Of a DNA stretch of 64,000 nucleotides, positions 1 through 10,476 are shown piece after piece (the first letter of the stretch is position 1; each line of letters begins with the position of its first letter). The stretch comes from Williamsia muralis NBRC 105860 (GTDB lineage: Bacteria; Actinomycetota; Actinomycetes; Mycobacteriales; Mycobacteriaceae), in NCBI RefSeq assembly GCF_001598915.1, contig NZ_BDAP01000006.1, positions 292,858 through 356,857 on the forward strand, read 5' to 3'. A model generated the notes under the pieces. That model was given only the letters and a program-made list of their open reading frames with translations. It made no database searches and had not been told where the DNA came from. Both the position numbers and the translations under genes were made by a program.

Positions 1-42
1 TCATCGCGACACTGGCAGCAGCCACCCCCGACCCCCGATAGT

Positions 43-91
43 GGCGGGTTTCGGTGAGCGTGACCTGCGGAAACGCTCACCAAAACCCACC
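43..91 (-). terminator. Hairpin terminator candidate after kgd
   Basis: A near-perfect inverted repeat lies 8 nt past the kgd stop. The arms are 43-61 and 73-91, 19 pairs including two G-T wobbles, with an 11-nt loop. There is no clear U-tract on the minus-strand exit side, so it may work as an actinobacterial U-less terminator or as a 3'-end stabiliser. It is the only structure seen in the first 99 bases. Confidence 0.55.
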
Positions 92-99
92 AAGATCGG

Positions 100-3000
100 T
101 CAGCCGAACGCGGTGTCGATGATCTCCTGCTGCTCGACGGCGTGCACCTTCGACGAGCCCGACGACGGGGCCGACATCGCCCGTCGCGAGACCCGGCGCA
201 GGCCGTTGAAGAACTCGGGCAGCATCTCGGGGAGCGCCAGACCGAAGAAGGGCCACGGACCCTGGTTGGCCGGCTCTTCCTGGACCCAGAAGATCTCTTC
301 CATGCTGGTGTAGCGGCTCAGTGCCGAGCGCAAACGCTTGTGCGGCACCGGGTAGAGCTGCTCGATACGGACGATCGCGACATCGTCACGCTTGTCCTTG
401 GCCTTGCGTGCGGCCAGTTCGTAGTACAACTTGCCCGACACCAGCAGCACCCGCCGGACCTTCTCGCGTTCGGCATCGGAGGTGAAGGCCGGATCGTCGA
501 TGACCGACTGGAAACGACCTTCGGTGAACTCCGACACCGGCGACACCGCAGCCTTGTTCCGCAGCATCGACTTCGGGGTGAAGACGACGAGCGGGCGGCT
601 GATGCCATCGAGCACATGGCGCCGCAGCAGGTGGAAGTAACTCGCGGGGGTCGACGGTAGGGCCACGGTCATCGAGCCCTCTGCGCACAGCTGCAGGAAC
701 CGCTCGATACGTCCCGACGTGTGGTCGGGACCCTGACCCTCGTGACCGTGCGGCAGCAGCAGCACCACGTCGGAGGTCTGACCCCACTTGGCCTCACCCG
801 ACGAGATGAACTCGTCGATGATCGACTGGGCGCCGTTCACGAAGTCACCGAACTGGGCTTCCCACAGCACGAGGGCATCGGGATGACCGACCGAGTATCC
901 GTATTCGAAGCCGACCACCGCATATTCGCTGAGTGCGGAGTCGTAGGCGAGGAATCGGCCCGGCTTGTCCGGGTTGGTCTCGGCGACCGTGCGCAGCGGT
1001 GTGTACTCCTCGCCGGTCTCCCGGTCGATCAGTACCGAGTGACGCTGGGTGAAGGTGCCTCGGCGGGAGTCCTGACCGGACAGTCGCACGGTGCGGCCCT
1101 CTTCGACCAGTGAACCGAATGCGAGCAGCTCACCGAACGCCCAGTCGACATCGCCGTTACGCGACATCTCGTAGCGCTTCTTTAGCACGGGCTGGACACG
1201 CTGGTGCACGGTGAAACCCTCGGGCACGTTGATGAACGCGTCGCCGATCCGCTCCATCGTCTCTTTGCTGATGGCGGTGTCCAGCTTCACCGGTGCCTGC
1301 TGGTCGGCCTCGACCGACGGGCTCGGTGCAGCCTGGTACTTCTCCAACTCACGGACCTCGTTGAAGACCCGTTCGAGCTGACCCTGGTAGTCGCGCAGGG
1401 CGTCTTCGGCTTCCTTGGTGGAGATGTCACCACGGCCGATGAGCGCTTCGGTGTAGCTCTTACGCACCGACCGCTTGGTGTCGATGACGTCGTACATCGC
1501 CGGCTGGGTCATCGAGGGATCATCACCCTCGTTGTGGCCGCGACGGCGGTAGCAGACCAGGTCGATGACAACGTCCTTGTTGAACGCCTGCCGGTAGTCG
1601 ACGGCCAGCTTGGCCACCCACACACATGCCTCGGGATCGTCGCCGTTCACGTGGAAGATCGGCGCACCGATCATCTTCGCGACATCGGTGCAGTATTCCG
1701 ACGACCGCGATGCCTCCGGGGCGGTGGTGAAACCGACCTGGTTGTTCACCACGATGTGGATGGTGCCGCCGGTGCGGTAACCCCGCAGCATCGCGAGGTT
1801 CAGCGTCTCGGCGACCACACCCTGGCCTGCGAACGCGGCATCGCCGTGCAACATCAGCGGCAGCACGGTGAACGCGCCGTCGCCCTTGTCGTGCAGGTCC
1901 TGCTTGGCCCGCACCAGACCTTCGAGGACCGGGTCGACGGCCTCGAGGTGAGACGGGTTGGCGGTGAGGGAGACGTTGATCTCGTTGTCGCCGAACATCT
2001 GGTAGTACTTGCCCTCGGCGCCGAGGTGGTACTTGACGTCGCCCGAGCCGTGCGCCTGCGACGGGTTCAGGTTGCCCTCGAACTCGGTGAAGATCTTCGA
2101 GTACGGCTTGCCGACGATGTTCGCGAGCACATTGAGCCGGCCGCGGTGGGGCATGCCCACAACCACTTCGTCGAGGCCGTATTCGGCGCTCTGATCGATC
2201 ACGCCGTCCATCATCGGGATGACTGCCTCGGCACCCTCGAGCGAGAAGCGTTTCTGCCCGACGTACTTGGTCTGCAGGAACGTCTCGAATGCCTCGGCTG
2301 CGTTGAGCTTGGAGAGGATGTACTTCTGCTCCGCGACGGGTGGCTTGACGTGCTTGATCTCGACCCGTTCCTGCAGCCACTGCTGCTGCTCGGGCTCGAG
2401 GATGTGGGTGTACTCAACACCGACGTGGCGGCAGTAGGAGTCGCGCAGGATCGACAGGACATCGCGCAACTTCATCTTGTTCTCGCCGTGGAACCCACCG
2501 ACGTTGAAGCTGCGATCGAGATCCCAGAGCGTCAGATCGTAGGTCAGCACGTTGAGGTCGGGGTGAGCCGACCGTGCGTCCGAATCGATCATCAGAGGGT
2601 CGATGTCGGCCATCAGATGGCCCCGGTTGCGGTATGCCGCAATCAGTTCCAGCACACGGGCGTTCTTGTCGACGGCGCCCTCGGGGATGTCGCGACGCCA
2701 GCGGATCGGCTCGTACGGGATGTGGAGCGTGGTGAAGATCTGGTCGAAGAACTCGTCCGACAGCAGCAACTGATGGATGGTGCGCAGGAAGTCACCCGAC
2801 TCCGCGCCCTGGATGATGCGGTGGTCATAGGTGGACGTCAGCGTCATCAGTTTTCCGACGCCGAGCGCTGAGATCTGCTCGTCGGAGGCGCCCTGGAACT
2901 CGGCCGGGTACTCCATCGCGCCCGCGCCCACGATCGCGCCCTGGCCCTTCATCAACCGCGGCACCGAGTGGACCGTGCCGATGGTTCCGGGGTTGGTGAG

Positions 3001-3975
3001 CGAAATCGTCACGCCCGCAAAGTCTTCGGCGGTCAGCTTGCCCTCGCGAGCCCGCCTGACGATGTCTTCGTATGCCGCGTGGAACTGCGCGAAGTTCATG
3101 GTCTCGCAACGCTTGATCGCCGCGACCACGAGCGTGCGCGAACCGTCCTTGCCGGGCAGGTCGATCGCCAGGCCGAGGTTGGTGTGCGCCGGGGTCACCA
3201 CGTTCGGCTTGCCGTCGACCTCTTCGAAGTGGCGGTTCAAGTTCGGGAACGACTTGATCGCCTGGACGATCGCGTACCCGAGGATGTGGGTGAACGACAC
3301 CTTGCCGCCACGGGTGCGGGCGAGGTGGTTGTTGATGACCACCCGGTTGTCGATCATCAGTTTGGCGGGCACCGCGCGAACGCTGGTGGCCGTCGGAATC
3401 TGCAGCGAGGCCGCCATGTTCTTGGCAACCGCGGCAGCGGCACCACGCAGGACCTTGTTGCTGGCCTCGGTCGGTGCATCGGCTGCTGCCGGCGCAGACT
3501 TCTTCGCCGGGGTGTCCTTCTTGGTGGGGGCGTCCTTGCGGGGGGCCGGCGCGGACTTCTTGGCCGCCGGTGCGGCGTCCTTGCTCACCGACTCCGCGGG
3601 TTTGTCGGTGGTCGACTCGGCCGAGGTGGTGGTCGACGACGAGGCGTCCCTGCTGTGCTCGGACTGGCCGGCAGCGGCCTTGCTCGCCGGGGTCGGGTCG
3701 ACAGCGGGCTTGGCCGCGGAACCGTTGGCGGAGGATTTGGGAGCAGCAGAGCCATTCGATGAGGCGCCGGCCTTCGGCTGTGACCCAGCGGCCGCCTTCG
3801 GCGCCGACTTCGGCGGGGATTTCGCCTCCTCGGACCCATTACCCTCTGCGCCATAACTCTTCAGGAAGTCATGCCAACTCGGGTCCACCGAGCTCGGGTC
3901 TTCTTTGAAGCGCTGGTACATTTCCTCAACCAGCCACTCGTTCTGTCCGAAGTCTGAAATCGAACTGCTGCTCAC
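100..3975 (-). CDS. kgd: Multifunctional 2-oxoglutarate dehydrogenase E2-E1 (Kgd/SucA)
   Basis: ThDP-dependent enzyme of the TCA cycle that decarboxylates 2-oxoglutarate. In mycolic-acid bacteria it is fused to an E2-like succinyltransferase domain and works in a PDH/ODH supercomplex. The N-terminal [15 protein letters not shown] segment matches the family, followed by an Ala/Lys/Pro/Ser-rich linker (about residues 45-180). The acyltransferase core carries the [13 protein letters not shown] motif, and the E1 part shows [13 protein letters not shown] and the ThDP-binding [16 protein letters not shown] place the start at GTG 3975, because the protein then begins like mycobacterial Kgd (1291 aa). 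An upstream in-frame TTG at 3993 would add six residues. There is no lipoyl domain, as expected for the family. Activity is probably controlled by the FHA protein GarA/OdhI, which is not in this window. The linker looks longer than in M. tuberculosis (1231 aa). Confidence 0.96.
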   Translation of the reverse strand: MSSSSISDFGQNEWLVEEMYQRFKEDPSSVDPSWHDFLKSYGAEGNGSEEAKSPPKSAPKAAAGSQPKAGASSNGSAAPKSSANGSAAKPAVDPTPASKAAAGQSEHSRDASSSTTTSAESTTDKPAESVSKDAAPAAKKSAPAPRKDAPTKKDTPAKKSAPAAADAPTEASNKVLRGAAAAVAKNMAASLQIPTATSVRAVPAKLMIDNRVVINNHLARTRGGKVSFTHILGYAIVQAIKSFPNLNRHFEEVDGKPNVVTPAHTNLGLAIDLPGKDGSRTLVVAAIKRCETMNFAQFHAAYEDIVRRAREGKLTAEDFAGVTISLTNPGTIGTVHSVPRLMKGQGAIVGAGAMEYPAEFQGASDEQISALGVGKLMTLTSTYDHRIIQGAESGDFLRTIHQLLLSDEFFDQIFTTLHIPYEPIRWRRDIPEGAVDKNARVLELIAAYRNRGHLMADIDPLMIDSDARSAHPDLNVLTYDLTLWDLDRSFNVGGFHGENKMKLRDVLSILRDSYCRHVGVEYTHILEPEQQQWLQERVEIKHVKPPVAEQKYILSKLNAAEAFETFLQTKYVGQKRFSLEGAEAVIPMMDGVIDQSAEYGLDEVVVGMPHRGRLNVLANIVGKPYSKIFTEFEGNLNPSQAHGSGDVKYHLGAEGKYYQMFGDNEINVSLTANPSHLEAVDPVLEGLVRAKQDLHDKGDGAFTVLPLMLHGDAAFAGQGVVAETLNLAMLRGYRTGGTIHIVVNNQVGFTTAPEASRSSEYCTDVAKMIGAPIFHVNGDDPEACVWVAKLAVDYRQAFNKDVVIDLVCYRRRGHNEGDDPSMTQPAMYDVIDTKRSVRKSYTEALIGRGDISTKEAEDALRDYQGQLERVFNEVRELEKYQAAPSPSVEADQQAPVKLDTAISKETMERIGDAFINVPEGFTVHQRVQPVLKKRYEMSRNGDVDWAFGELLAFGSLVEEGRTVRLSGQDSRRGTFTQRHSVLIDRETGEEYTPLRTVAETNPDKPGRFLAYDSALSEYAVVGFEYGYSVGHPDALVLWEAQFGDFVNGAQSIIDEFISSGEAKWGQTSDVVLLLPHGHEGQGPDHTSGRIERFLQLCAEGSMTVALPSTPASYFHLLRRHVLDGISRPLVVFTPKSMLRNKAAVSPVSEFTEGRFQSVIDDPAFTSDAEREKVRRVLLVSGKLYYELAARKAKDKRDDVAIVRIEQLYPVPHKRLRSALSRYTSMEEIFWVQEEPANQGPWPFFGLALPEMLPEFFNGLRRVSRRAMSAPSSGSSKVHAVEQQEIIDTAFG

Positions 3976-4112
3976 GGCAGTATCTCGCCTCAATTCCCTT
4001 TACGTATCCATGTCGAGTCCCGCGCCAGGGGCCGTCTCCGCCGCTATCACGCCGCCCGGAACTCCGTTCGAAGTATCCAGGTCTAAAGGTTAGTCCCCGA
4101 GTGCCGCCGAAG

Positions 4113-7100
4113 CTATGCCGGTCGGTTGCCGCCGTGTCCGGCTGTCGGTTCGCTCGCCTCGTCCGGTGTGATACCCGCCGTCCACAGGGCGCGATACCTT
4201 CCGTCCAACGCCAGGAGCTCGTCGTGTGTTCCGAGCTCCACGATCTGCCCGCCGGCGACCACGGCGATGCGGTCGGCTCGCGCCGCGGTCGCCAGTCGAT
4301 GGGCGACGATCACCGAGCTCCGTGATCCGGTGAGGTGCCGGCCGGCTGCCATCACCCGTCGTTCGGTGGCCTGATCGAGCGTGGCTGTCGCCTCGTCGAG
4401 CAGCAGGAGGTCGGGGTCCACCAGTTCGGCACGGGCGAGCGCGATCAGCTGTCGCTGACCGGAGGACAGTCCTTGCCCCCGCTCACCGATCGGATGGTTC
4501 ATGGCGCCCGGCAGCGCCGAGATCATCGACAACGCTCCCACCGCGCGAGCCGCCGCGACGATCTGCTCGTGGTCGGCGTCTGGTCTGCCGTAGGCGATGT
4601 TGTCGGCGACGGTGCCGGTGAACAGGTGGGGTTCCTGCGGGACCACGCCCAGTCGGGAGCGGTAGTACGACAACCGGAAGCCGCGGATGTCGGTGCCGTC
4701 CATCCGCACCGATCCGCTTGTCGGGTCGTAGAACCGGGCGAGGAGCTTGACGATGGTCGACTTGCCCGCGCCGGTCTCACCCACCAGGGCCAGTGAGGTG
4801 CCGGCGGGAAGATCGAGGTCCACGCCTGCGAGCGCATCGGTTGTCGACCCGGGATAGCGGAACCCGACCTCTCTCAGTTCGGCGTGCCCGGTGAATCCGT
4901 TCTCCGGTGTTGCCACGGCGAGTTCGGGCACACCATCGGGACAGCGCACGCTACTGCGGGTGGCGAGCAGATCGGAGATCCGCCGAAGGCCGACCAGAGC
5001 TTGCTGGTACCCGTCGAAGACCTGCGACAGCTGTTGGACCGGACCGAACAGCATGCCGAGATACAGGACGAACGCGACGAGGGTGCCTGCACTGGTGCCG
5101 CCGCCGGCAACCTGGTGGGCGCCGAAGGCGATCACCCCGGCGGTGGCGAGGTCGGACATCAGCGTGATGAACGGGAAGAAGATGGAGATCGCCTGCTGGG
5201 ACACCATGCGAGCCCGAACGTACGCCGCAGCCCGTGCCGAGAACTGCGCCATGGCGAAGCCGTCGTGCGAATAGGCCTGGGTGGTGCGCACTCCGCCGAC
5301 GTTCTCCTGGAAGTCGGCGTTGACCTCGCTGACCAATTCCCGTGAGCGGGTGTAGGCGCGCGACGAGATCCGGCGGAACACGATCGTCGCCACGATGATC
5401 GGCGGGAACACCACCAGCATCAGCAGTCCGAGAGAGGCGTCGGTGATGATGAGGGCAACCGCCACACCGACCACCGTGAGGGTGCTGACGATCGCGGTCG
5501 ACAGACCAGTCTGCAGGAACGTCGACAGCGCATCGACGTCGGTGGTCATGCGCGTCATGATCCGCCCGGACAGTTCGCGCTCGTAGTAGTCCAGGCCGAG
5601 TCGCTGCAGGTGCGCGTAACTCCGTACGCGCAGTGCATAGAGGACGCGCTCGCCGGCGCGGGAGGTGATCACGGTCATCACGGCGGTAGCCACGAATCCG
5701 ATCGCAACGGCGACCAGACCTGCGCCGGCTGCGAACCACAGATGGCTCGACCGGTCGGACGTGGCGCCGTCGATGCCGTAGCGGGCGATCGTCGGGAAGG
5801 CCAGACCCACCAGGGTGTCGATGGATATGCACAGCACGACCAACGCCAGCAACCAGCGAACCGGGCGCAGCAACTGACGAAGCGAGAAGTCGGGCCGATC
5901 GGTGCGGATGTCGTTGTCGTCGACCTCCGGTGACTCGTCGGCCGGGGGGAGCGCCTGCACCGCTTCGAGGAGTTTCGGGGTCGGAGCCATCGCACCGAGC
6001 GCGCCGGCCATCCCACCGCCGCCGCGCGGACCCATCGTCGCCGGTGCCGCGACCTTGCGCAGCCGCGGCTCGGGATCGGGCGCTTCGCTCGGCCAGAGCG
6101 CATCGACCGCCACCGGCTGATCGGCGGCGATTTCCTCGTCGAGGTCGTCGTCGCGGACATCCGTGCTCATCAGTGAGCGGAAGAGGGCGCAGCGAGCGTT
6201 GAGTTCGGCCTCGGTACCGACGTCGATGATGCGGCCTCCGTCGAGAACGGCGACACGGTCGGCAAGGGTCAGGGTGGACCGGCGGTGGGCCAGGATCAAC
6301 ATGGTCCGCGTGGAGGTGCGCAGATGGGTGAAGATGTCCGCCTCGGTCCGCGCGTCGACCGCGGAGGTCGCGTCGTCGAGGATCAGTACGCGGGGGTCGG
6401 CATAGAGCGCGCGGGCCAGTGCGATGCGCTGGCGTTGTCCGCCCGACAGTGTCAGTCCTCGTTCTCCGACGATGGTCCGGTATCCGTGTTCGAGTGCGGT
6501 CACGAAACCGTGTGCGCCGGCTCGTTCGGCGGCCGACATGATGCCCGACGGCAGTGGCTTCTCGTCGGTGGTGCTGTCGAATTTGCCGACGTGGGCGTTC
6601 GGGGCGATGTTGGCGGCAACGGTGTCCGAGTAGAGGAAGGCCTCGTCGAAGACCACGCCGACCGTCGACCGGAGTTCCTGTGTCTCCACCGTGGAGATGT
6701 CGAAAGTGCCGTGGCTGTTCGACAATTCGATCGTGCCGGCCTGGGGCCGGTAAAAGCGGTCGGCGAGTAGGGCGAGGGTCGATTTGCCCGAGCCGGGCGG
6801 ACCGACGACGGCCACGACCTCACCGGGGGCGATGTGGAGGTCGACCCCGTTCAGCACGGGTGTTCGGGCTCCCGGGTAGGTGAAGGTGACGTTTTTCAGC
6901 GCCAGTCCGAGGGCATCACCGGGAAGGGTGCCGCGCGCGGACAGAGCGGGATCGGGTGGTTCGTCGATCACCTGGTACACCCGCTCGACGGCGGCCCGCG
7001 CGAGTTGCGCCGACACCAGCAGTGAGGTGAGGAGTCGGGCGAGTCCGGTCATCGTGGTGACGTAGGTGGCGAACGCGAGGAAGGTGCCGACCGTGATCGA

Positions 7101-7931
7101 GCCCTGCATCGTCAGGTACCCGCCCAGGGCGATGATCGCGACCATCCCCAGCTGCGGCACGGCCGCGAGCGACGGCGCGAAACGTGCGTTAATCTTCGCC
7201 GACCGCAGGCGCATGGAGTACAGCCGACGGCCAAGGCCCACGAGCTCGTCGACAGCCCGATCCTCCTGACCGAAGCCCTTGACGACCCGGACGCCGGTCA
7301 CCGTCTCCTCCACGTGCTGGGCGAGGTCGGCGGCCGATTGTTGCGCGGACCAGGTGGCGGCGAACAGGCGTTTGCGACTGTTGAAGGCGATGGCCGACAC
7401 GGCCGGGATGACCAGCAGGGCAACCACTGTGAGCAACGGTGACAGGTAGAACATCACCCCGATGGCGAGAACCACCTGCACCATCGCGCCGAGCGAGAGG
7501 GGCACCATCGCGAGGAGGCCCTGCACCAGCTGCAGATCGGTGATGCTGCGCGACACCACCTGTCCGGTGCGGATCTGATCCTGAGCCGCACCGTCGAGGC
7601 GGAGCACGCTGTTCAGGATCGACAACCGCAGCGCGTTCTGCACGTTGAGCGATAGTCGTCCAGCGGTCAGGCGGCGACCGTACTGGCATCCGAATCGGAC
7701 AAATGCCAGCGCCACCATGACCCCGGCGATCGCAGCGATCGAGTAACCGTGCTCGGCGGCCCCGGTGGCTTCATCGATCGCGGCCTTGGTCAGCAGGGGG
7801 ATCGTGAGGTCGATCAGCAGCGCGAGGCCGGTGACACCGAGGACGATGACAACCAGTCTGCGGTGACGCAGACATTCCCGGGTCAGCCGCCGGATCCACC
7901 CGGGTCGAACGTCTTCTGGCGGAGCGGTCAA
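4113..7931 (-). CDS. Double-length ABC exporter (TMD-NBD-TMD-NBD), multidrug/lipid type
   Basis: One 1272-aa polypeptide carries both halves of a type IV ABC exporter, each with a six-helix membrane domain and an ATPase domain. NBD1 has Walker A GPPGSGKST near residue 375, signature LSGGQRQ, and Walker B ending in LDD, so the catalytic Glu is Asp. NBD2 has Walker A GETGAGKST near 1055, signature LSSGQRQ, and Walker B LLLLDEAT with the catalytic Glu. Both keep the H-loop His (AHR). This is the asymmetry of heterodimeric exporters with one degenerate site. The M. tuberculosis counterparts (Rv1273c/Rv1272c type) are two genes; here they are fused, with a Pro/Gly-rich linker near residues 600-650. 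The start is TTG at 7931, overlapping the stop of the upstream gene (TTGA), so the two are translationally coupled. The substrate cannot be read from sequence. Confidence 0.93.
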   Translation of the reverse strand: MTAPPEDVRPGWIRRLTRECLRHRRLVVIVLGVTGLALLIDLTIPLLTKAAIDEATGAAEHGYSIAAIAGVMVALAFVRFGCQYGRRLTAGRLSLNVQNALRLSILNSVLRLDGAAQDQIRTGQVVSRSITDLQLVQGLLAMVPLSLGAMVQVVLAIGVMFYLSPLLTVVALLVIPAVSAIAFNSRKRLFAATWSAQQSAADLAQHVEETVTGVRVVKGFGQEDRAVDELVGLGRRLYSMRLRSAKINARFAPSLAAVPQLGMVAIIALGGYLTMQGSITVGTFLAFATYVTTMTGLARLLTSLLVSAQLARAAVERVYQVIDEPPDPALSARGTLPGDALGLALKNVTFTYPGARTPVLNGVDLHIAPGEVVAVVGPPGSGKSTLALLADRFYRPQAGTIELSNSHGTFDISTVETQELRSTVGVVFDEAFLYSDTVAANIAPNAHVGKFDSTTDEKPLPSGIMSAAERAGAHGFVTALEHGYRTIVGERGLTLSGGQRQRIALARALYADPRVLILDDATSAVDARTEADIFTHLRTSTRTMLILAHRRSTLTLADRVAVLDGGRIIDVGTEAELNARCALFRSLMSTDVRDDDLDEEIAADQPVAVDALWPSEAPDPEPRLRKVAAPATMGPRGGGGMAGALGAMAPTPKLLEAVQALPPADESPEVDDNDIRTDRPDFSLRQLLRPVRWLLALVVLCISIDTLVGLAFPTIARYGIDGATSDRSSHLWFAAGAGLVAVAIGFVATAVMTVITSRAGERVLYALRVRSYAHLQRLGLDYYERELSGRIMTRMTTDVDALSTFLQTGLSTAIVSTLTVVGVAVALIITDASLGLLMLVVFPPIIVATIVFRRISSRAYTRSRELVSEVNADFQENVGGVRTTQAYSHDGFAMAQFSARAAAYVRARMVSQQAISIFFPFITLMSDLATAGVIAFGAHQVAGGGTSAGTLVAFVLYLGMLFGPVQQLSQVFDGYQQALVGLRRISDLLATRSSVRCPDGVPELAVATPENGFTGHAELREVGFRYPGSTTDALAGVDLDLPAGTSLALVGETGAGKSTIVKLLARFYDPTSGSVRMDGTDIRGFRLSYYRSRLGVVPQEPHLFTGTVADNIAYGRPDADHEQIVAAARAVGALSMISALPGAMNHPIGERGQGLSSGQRQLIALARAELVDPDLLLLDEATATLDQATERRVMAAGRHLTGSRSSVIVAHRLATAARADRIAVVAGGQIVELGTHDELLALDGRYRALWTAGITPDEASEPTAGHGGNRPA

Positions 7932-8680
7932 CTAGAGGACGGCCCGTCGTATGGCGCGATGATGTGGGGACGGTTCGACGGCCATTCCCTGGGAGCAGGG
8001 CCGAAGACCTTGCGCGAATTGTTGATGATGATCTTGCCGAGTGTGCGGTTGCCGACGCCTCCGATGATCGCGCCGAGGCCGGCGGGAAGGAGTTTGCCGG
8101 CCGCCAACGGCAACTTCTGGAGGGTGTACTTGCGCAGGTAGCGCTTGACCAACCGCTGATTGAGTGTGCGCATGACCGGTGCCGGTATGACGCCGCCGAG
8201 CGCACGGCCCATGGTTCCGCCGGACTTCGCGCCGAGGGAGTCACGCACCACAGCCAGCCCCGACTCACCGAGCGCCACCGTCAGCACGAGGGCTTTGCGG
8301 CGTTCGCGGTCGTCGATCGGGATGCCGTGTACATCGGCGATGGCCAGCGACAGGAGTGCCGATGCCTCGATGAAGAAGGCGGTCTCGGCGCCCAGGGATG
8401 CCAGGGACATCACGGTGCCCACACCCGGGAACGCAGCCGCGGCGCCGACCGCTCCGCCAGATCCGGTGACAGCCATCAGGAAGCGCTGTTCGAGCCTGGC
8501 GATGATCTGTGCCGGTGACTCGTAGGGGTGTTCTTGGCGCAGGTGGTTGACGTACTTGGCGACGGCGGGTGCCTGCAGGTGCTGCGCCTGACCGACCAGC
8601 GCGTCCAGGATGCCCTCGGGTTTGCGCCCGGCCCCCACGATCTGTCCGTCGCCGATGGACGACAGCTGCTTTTTGGCCAT
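7928..8680 (-). CDS. Small membrane protein of unknown function (EcsC-like features)
   Basis: A 250-aa protein with Gly/Ala-rich hydrophobic stretches around residues 70-115 and 190-215 and a basic C-terminal part. The composition recalls EcsC-type membrane-associated proteins and the hypothetical membrane protein next to kgd in mycobacteria (Rv1249c position), but I cannot assign a reaction. The start ATG 8680 has a good ribosome site (AAGGAG, 9 nt upstream). The gene lies 3 nt after the thioltransferase stop and overlaps the ABC exporter start by 4 nt, so the three are probably one transcript. Confidence 0.72.
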   Translation of the reverse strand: MAKKQLSSIGDGQIVGAGRKPEGILDALVGQAQHLQAPAVAKYVNHLRQEHPYESPAQIIARLEQRFLMAVTGSGGAVGAAAAFPGVGTVMSLASLGAETAFFIEASALLSLAIADVHGIPIDDRERRKALVLTVALGESGLAVVRDSLGAKSGGTMGRALGGVIPAPVMRTLNQRLVKRYLRKYTLQKLPLAAGKLLPAGLGAIIGGVGNRTLGKIIINNSRKVFGPAPREWPSNRPHIIAPYDGPSSS

Positions 8681-8683
8681 GGG

Positions 8684-9736
8684 TCAGGCTCCTTGTCCGG
8701 CGGGAACCACTTCGCCATCGATGGGAGGCGGTGGCGGGGTGCCGTCGCCGAACGGTCGACCGCCGAGTTCTTCACGGTGATGGGCGGTGCGCCAGCCGGA
8801 CAGATCCGGTCCCTTGGGCACGATCTTCGTGGGATTGATGTCCTCGTGAACGATGTAGTAGTGCTGTTTGATCTGGGTGAAGTCGACGGTGTCGCCGAAT
8901 CCGGGGGTCTGGAACAGGTCGCGTGCGTACGCCCAGAGCACGGGCATCTCACTCAATTTGGACCGATTGCACTTGAAGTGTCCGTGGTAGACGGGGTCGA
9001 ATCTGACCAGGGTGGTGAACAGGCGCACGTCCGCTTCGGTGATGGTGTCGCCCACCAGGTAACGCTGCTCGCGTAGCCGGTCGGAGAGCTGATCGAGACG
9101 TGTGAACAGACGATCGTAGGCTGTTTCGTAGGCGTCCTGACTGCCGGCGAAGCCGCACCGGTACACGCCGTTGTTGACGTCTTTGAAGACGACGTCGATG
9201 ACCTCGTCGATCTCGCCGCGCAGATGTTCGGGGTAGAGGTCAGGAGCCCCGTCCCGGTGGTGGTCGACCCACTCGGTGGAGAAGTCGAGGGTCATCTGGC
9301 GGAACTCGTTGGTGACCACGGCGCCGGTGGGGATGTCGACGATGGCCGGGACGGTGATGCCCCGCGGGTAGTCCGGGTATCGCGTCAGGTAGGCGTCTTT
9401 CAGGCGCGGGATCTTCAGGACCGGGTCGAGTCCGTCGGGGTCGAGGTCGAAGGTCCAGCTGTCCGAGTCATGGGTCGGGCCACAAAGGCCCATCGACAGC
9501 ACCGACTCCAGACCCAGCAGTCGGCGCACGATGATCGCCCGGTTCGCCCAGGGGCATGCGCGGGCGACGATCAGCCGGTACCGGCCGGGCTCGACCTTGA
9601 ATGTCTCGCCCGCTGGTCCGACGCCGTCACGCGTGATGCGGTTGTCGATGTATCGGGTGTCCCGCACGAACTCTTCACCGGTGGTCACGTAGGTGCCGGG
9701 GGTGTCGTGCGCTGAGTGTGTCGACTCGGTGCTCAT
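8684..9736 (-). CDS. Xi-class glutathione-S-transferase-like thiol:hydroquinone reductase
   Basis: A 350-aa protein of the glutathionyl-hydroquinone reductase (YqjG/ECM4, xi-class GST) family. The diagnostic CPWA motif, with catalytic Cys61, lies in ARACPWANRA, followed by the all-alpha C-terminal domain (about 180-330). Family enzymes reduce thiol-conjugated hydroquinones through a Cys mixed disulfide. Mycolic-acid bacteria make mycothiol rather than glutathione, so the physiological thiol here is probably mycothiol (inference). It is first in a minus-strand unit with the membrane protein and ABC exporter, and divergent from the PadR gene. The grouping suggests quinone or xenobiotic handling. 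Confidence 0.88.
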   Translation of the reverse strand: MSTESTHSAHDTPGTYVTTGEEFVRDTRYIDNRITRDGVGPAGETFKVEPGRYRLIVARACPWANRAIIVRRLLGLESVLSMGLCGPTHDSDSWTFDLDPDGLDPVLKIPRLKDAYLTRYPDYPRGITVPAIVDIPTGAVVTNEFRQMTLDFSTEWVDHHRDGAPDLYPEHLRGEIDEVIDVVFKDVNNGVYRCGFAGSQDAYETAYDRLFTRLDQLSDRLREQRYLVGDTITEADVRLFTTLVRFDPVYHGHFKCNRSKLSEMPVLWAYARDLFQTPGFGDTVDFTQIKQHYYIVHEDINPTKIVPKGPDLSGWRTAHHREELGGRPFGDGTPPPPPIDGEVVPAGQGA

Positions 9737-9840
9737 CGTTTCCAGGGTAGCCGTTGATCAGGGCTGGGCAGACGGACTTCGGCGCGGTATATTCCACATG
9801 GACTATTCGGGGCGGGCCGAAGGCCGGGTGGGGGAGGACG

Positions 9841-10476
9841 ATGACGCAACGCAGTGCTGCTGCCGATGTCGAACTGACCCCGTTGGCCGTTCTTGTCCTC
9901 GGGCTGGCGGCGGAACGGCCGATGCATCCGTATGAAATGGTCCAGACGTTGCTCGAACGCAACGAGGACCGTTTCGCCAAGACCCGACCCGGATCGCTCT
10001 ACCACACAGTCGACCGGCTGCACGCCCAGGATCTGTTACAGATCAACAGTGTTCAGCGTTCCGGCAACCGGCCCGAACGAACCGTCTACGCCATCACCGA
10101 GGCGGGCACCAGCGCTTTGCGCCGCTCTCTCACGGCAATGCTCCGTACACCCGCGGTCGAGTACCCGAGCTTTTACCTCGCCCTGGCCGAGGCGCACTCG
10201 CTGGGCCGGCATGAGGTTGTCGGGCTTCTCACCGAGCGGCTCGGTGCGATGCGAGGCGAACTCGAATCGGTCAACCGGTCGGTGGAAGTGGCCTCGGAAG
10301 GCGGCATCCCCGAGATGTTCCTGCTGGATGCCGGTTGCCGGCAGGCGGTGATGCAGGCTGAGATCGCCTGGACCGAGAGCCTGCGAGATCGGCTGGAGAA
10401 CGGCGACCTCCTGTGGATCGAGGAGTGGTTGGCGCGCACGACCCCATCGAACAGAACAGAGGAAGACAGTGAGTAG
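9841..10476 (+). CDS. PadR-family transcriptional regulator
   Basis: A 211-aa winged-helix repressor. The PadR N-terminal domain reads LTPLAVLVLGLAAERPMHPY, then a wing with RPGSLYHTVDRL; a helical C-terminal dimerisation domain follows (about 100-190). I take ATG 9841 as start because GGGGGAGGACG sits directly upstream; an in-frame extension to 9754 lacks homology-like sequence. The stop overlaps the MFS exporter start by 8 nt, so the regulator very probably controls that exporter, as is usual for PadR proteins beside drug pumps. A possible -10 (TATATT, 9788-9793) lies in the intergenic region. Confidence 0.9.
   Translation: MTQRSAAADVELTPLAVLVLGLAAERPMHPYEMVQTLLERNEDRFAKTRPGSLYHTVDRLHAQDLLQINSVQRSGNRPERTVYAITEAGTSALRRSLTAMLRTPAVEYPSFYLALAEAHSLGRHEVVGLLTERLGAMRGELESVNRSVEVASEGGIPEMFLLDAGCRQAVMQAEIAWTESLRDRLENGDLLWIEEWLARTTPSNRTEEDSE

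Noticed and set aside
1204..2871. 555-aa open frame antisense to kgd
   Set aside because: It mirrors the codon structure of kgd on the other strand, has no family motif or ribosome site, and kgd is certain.
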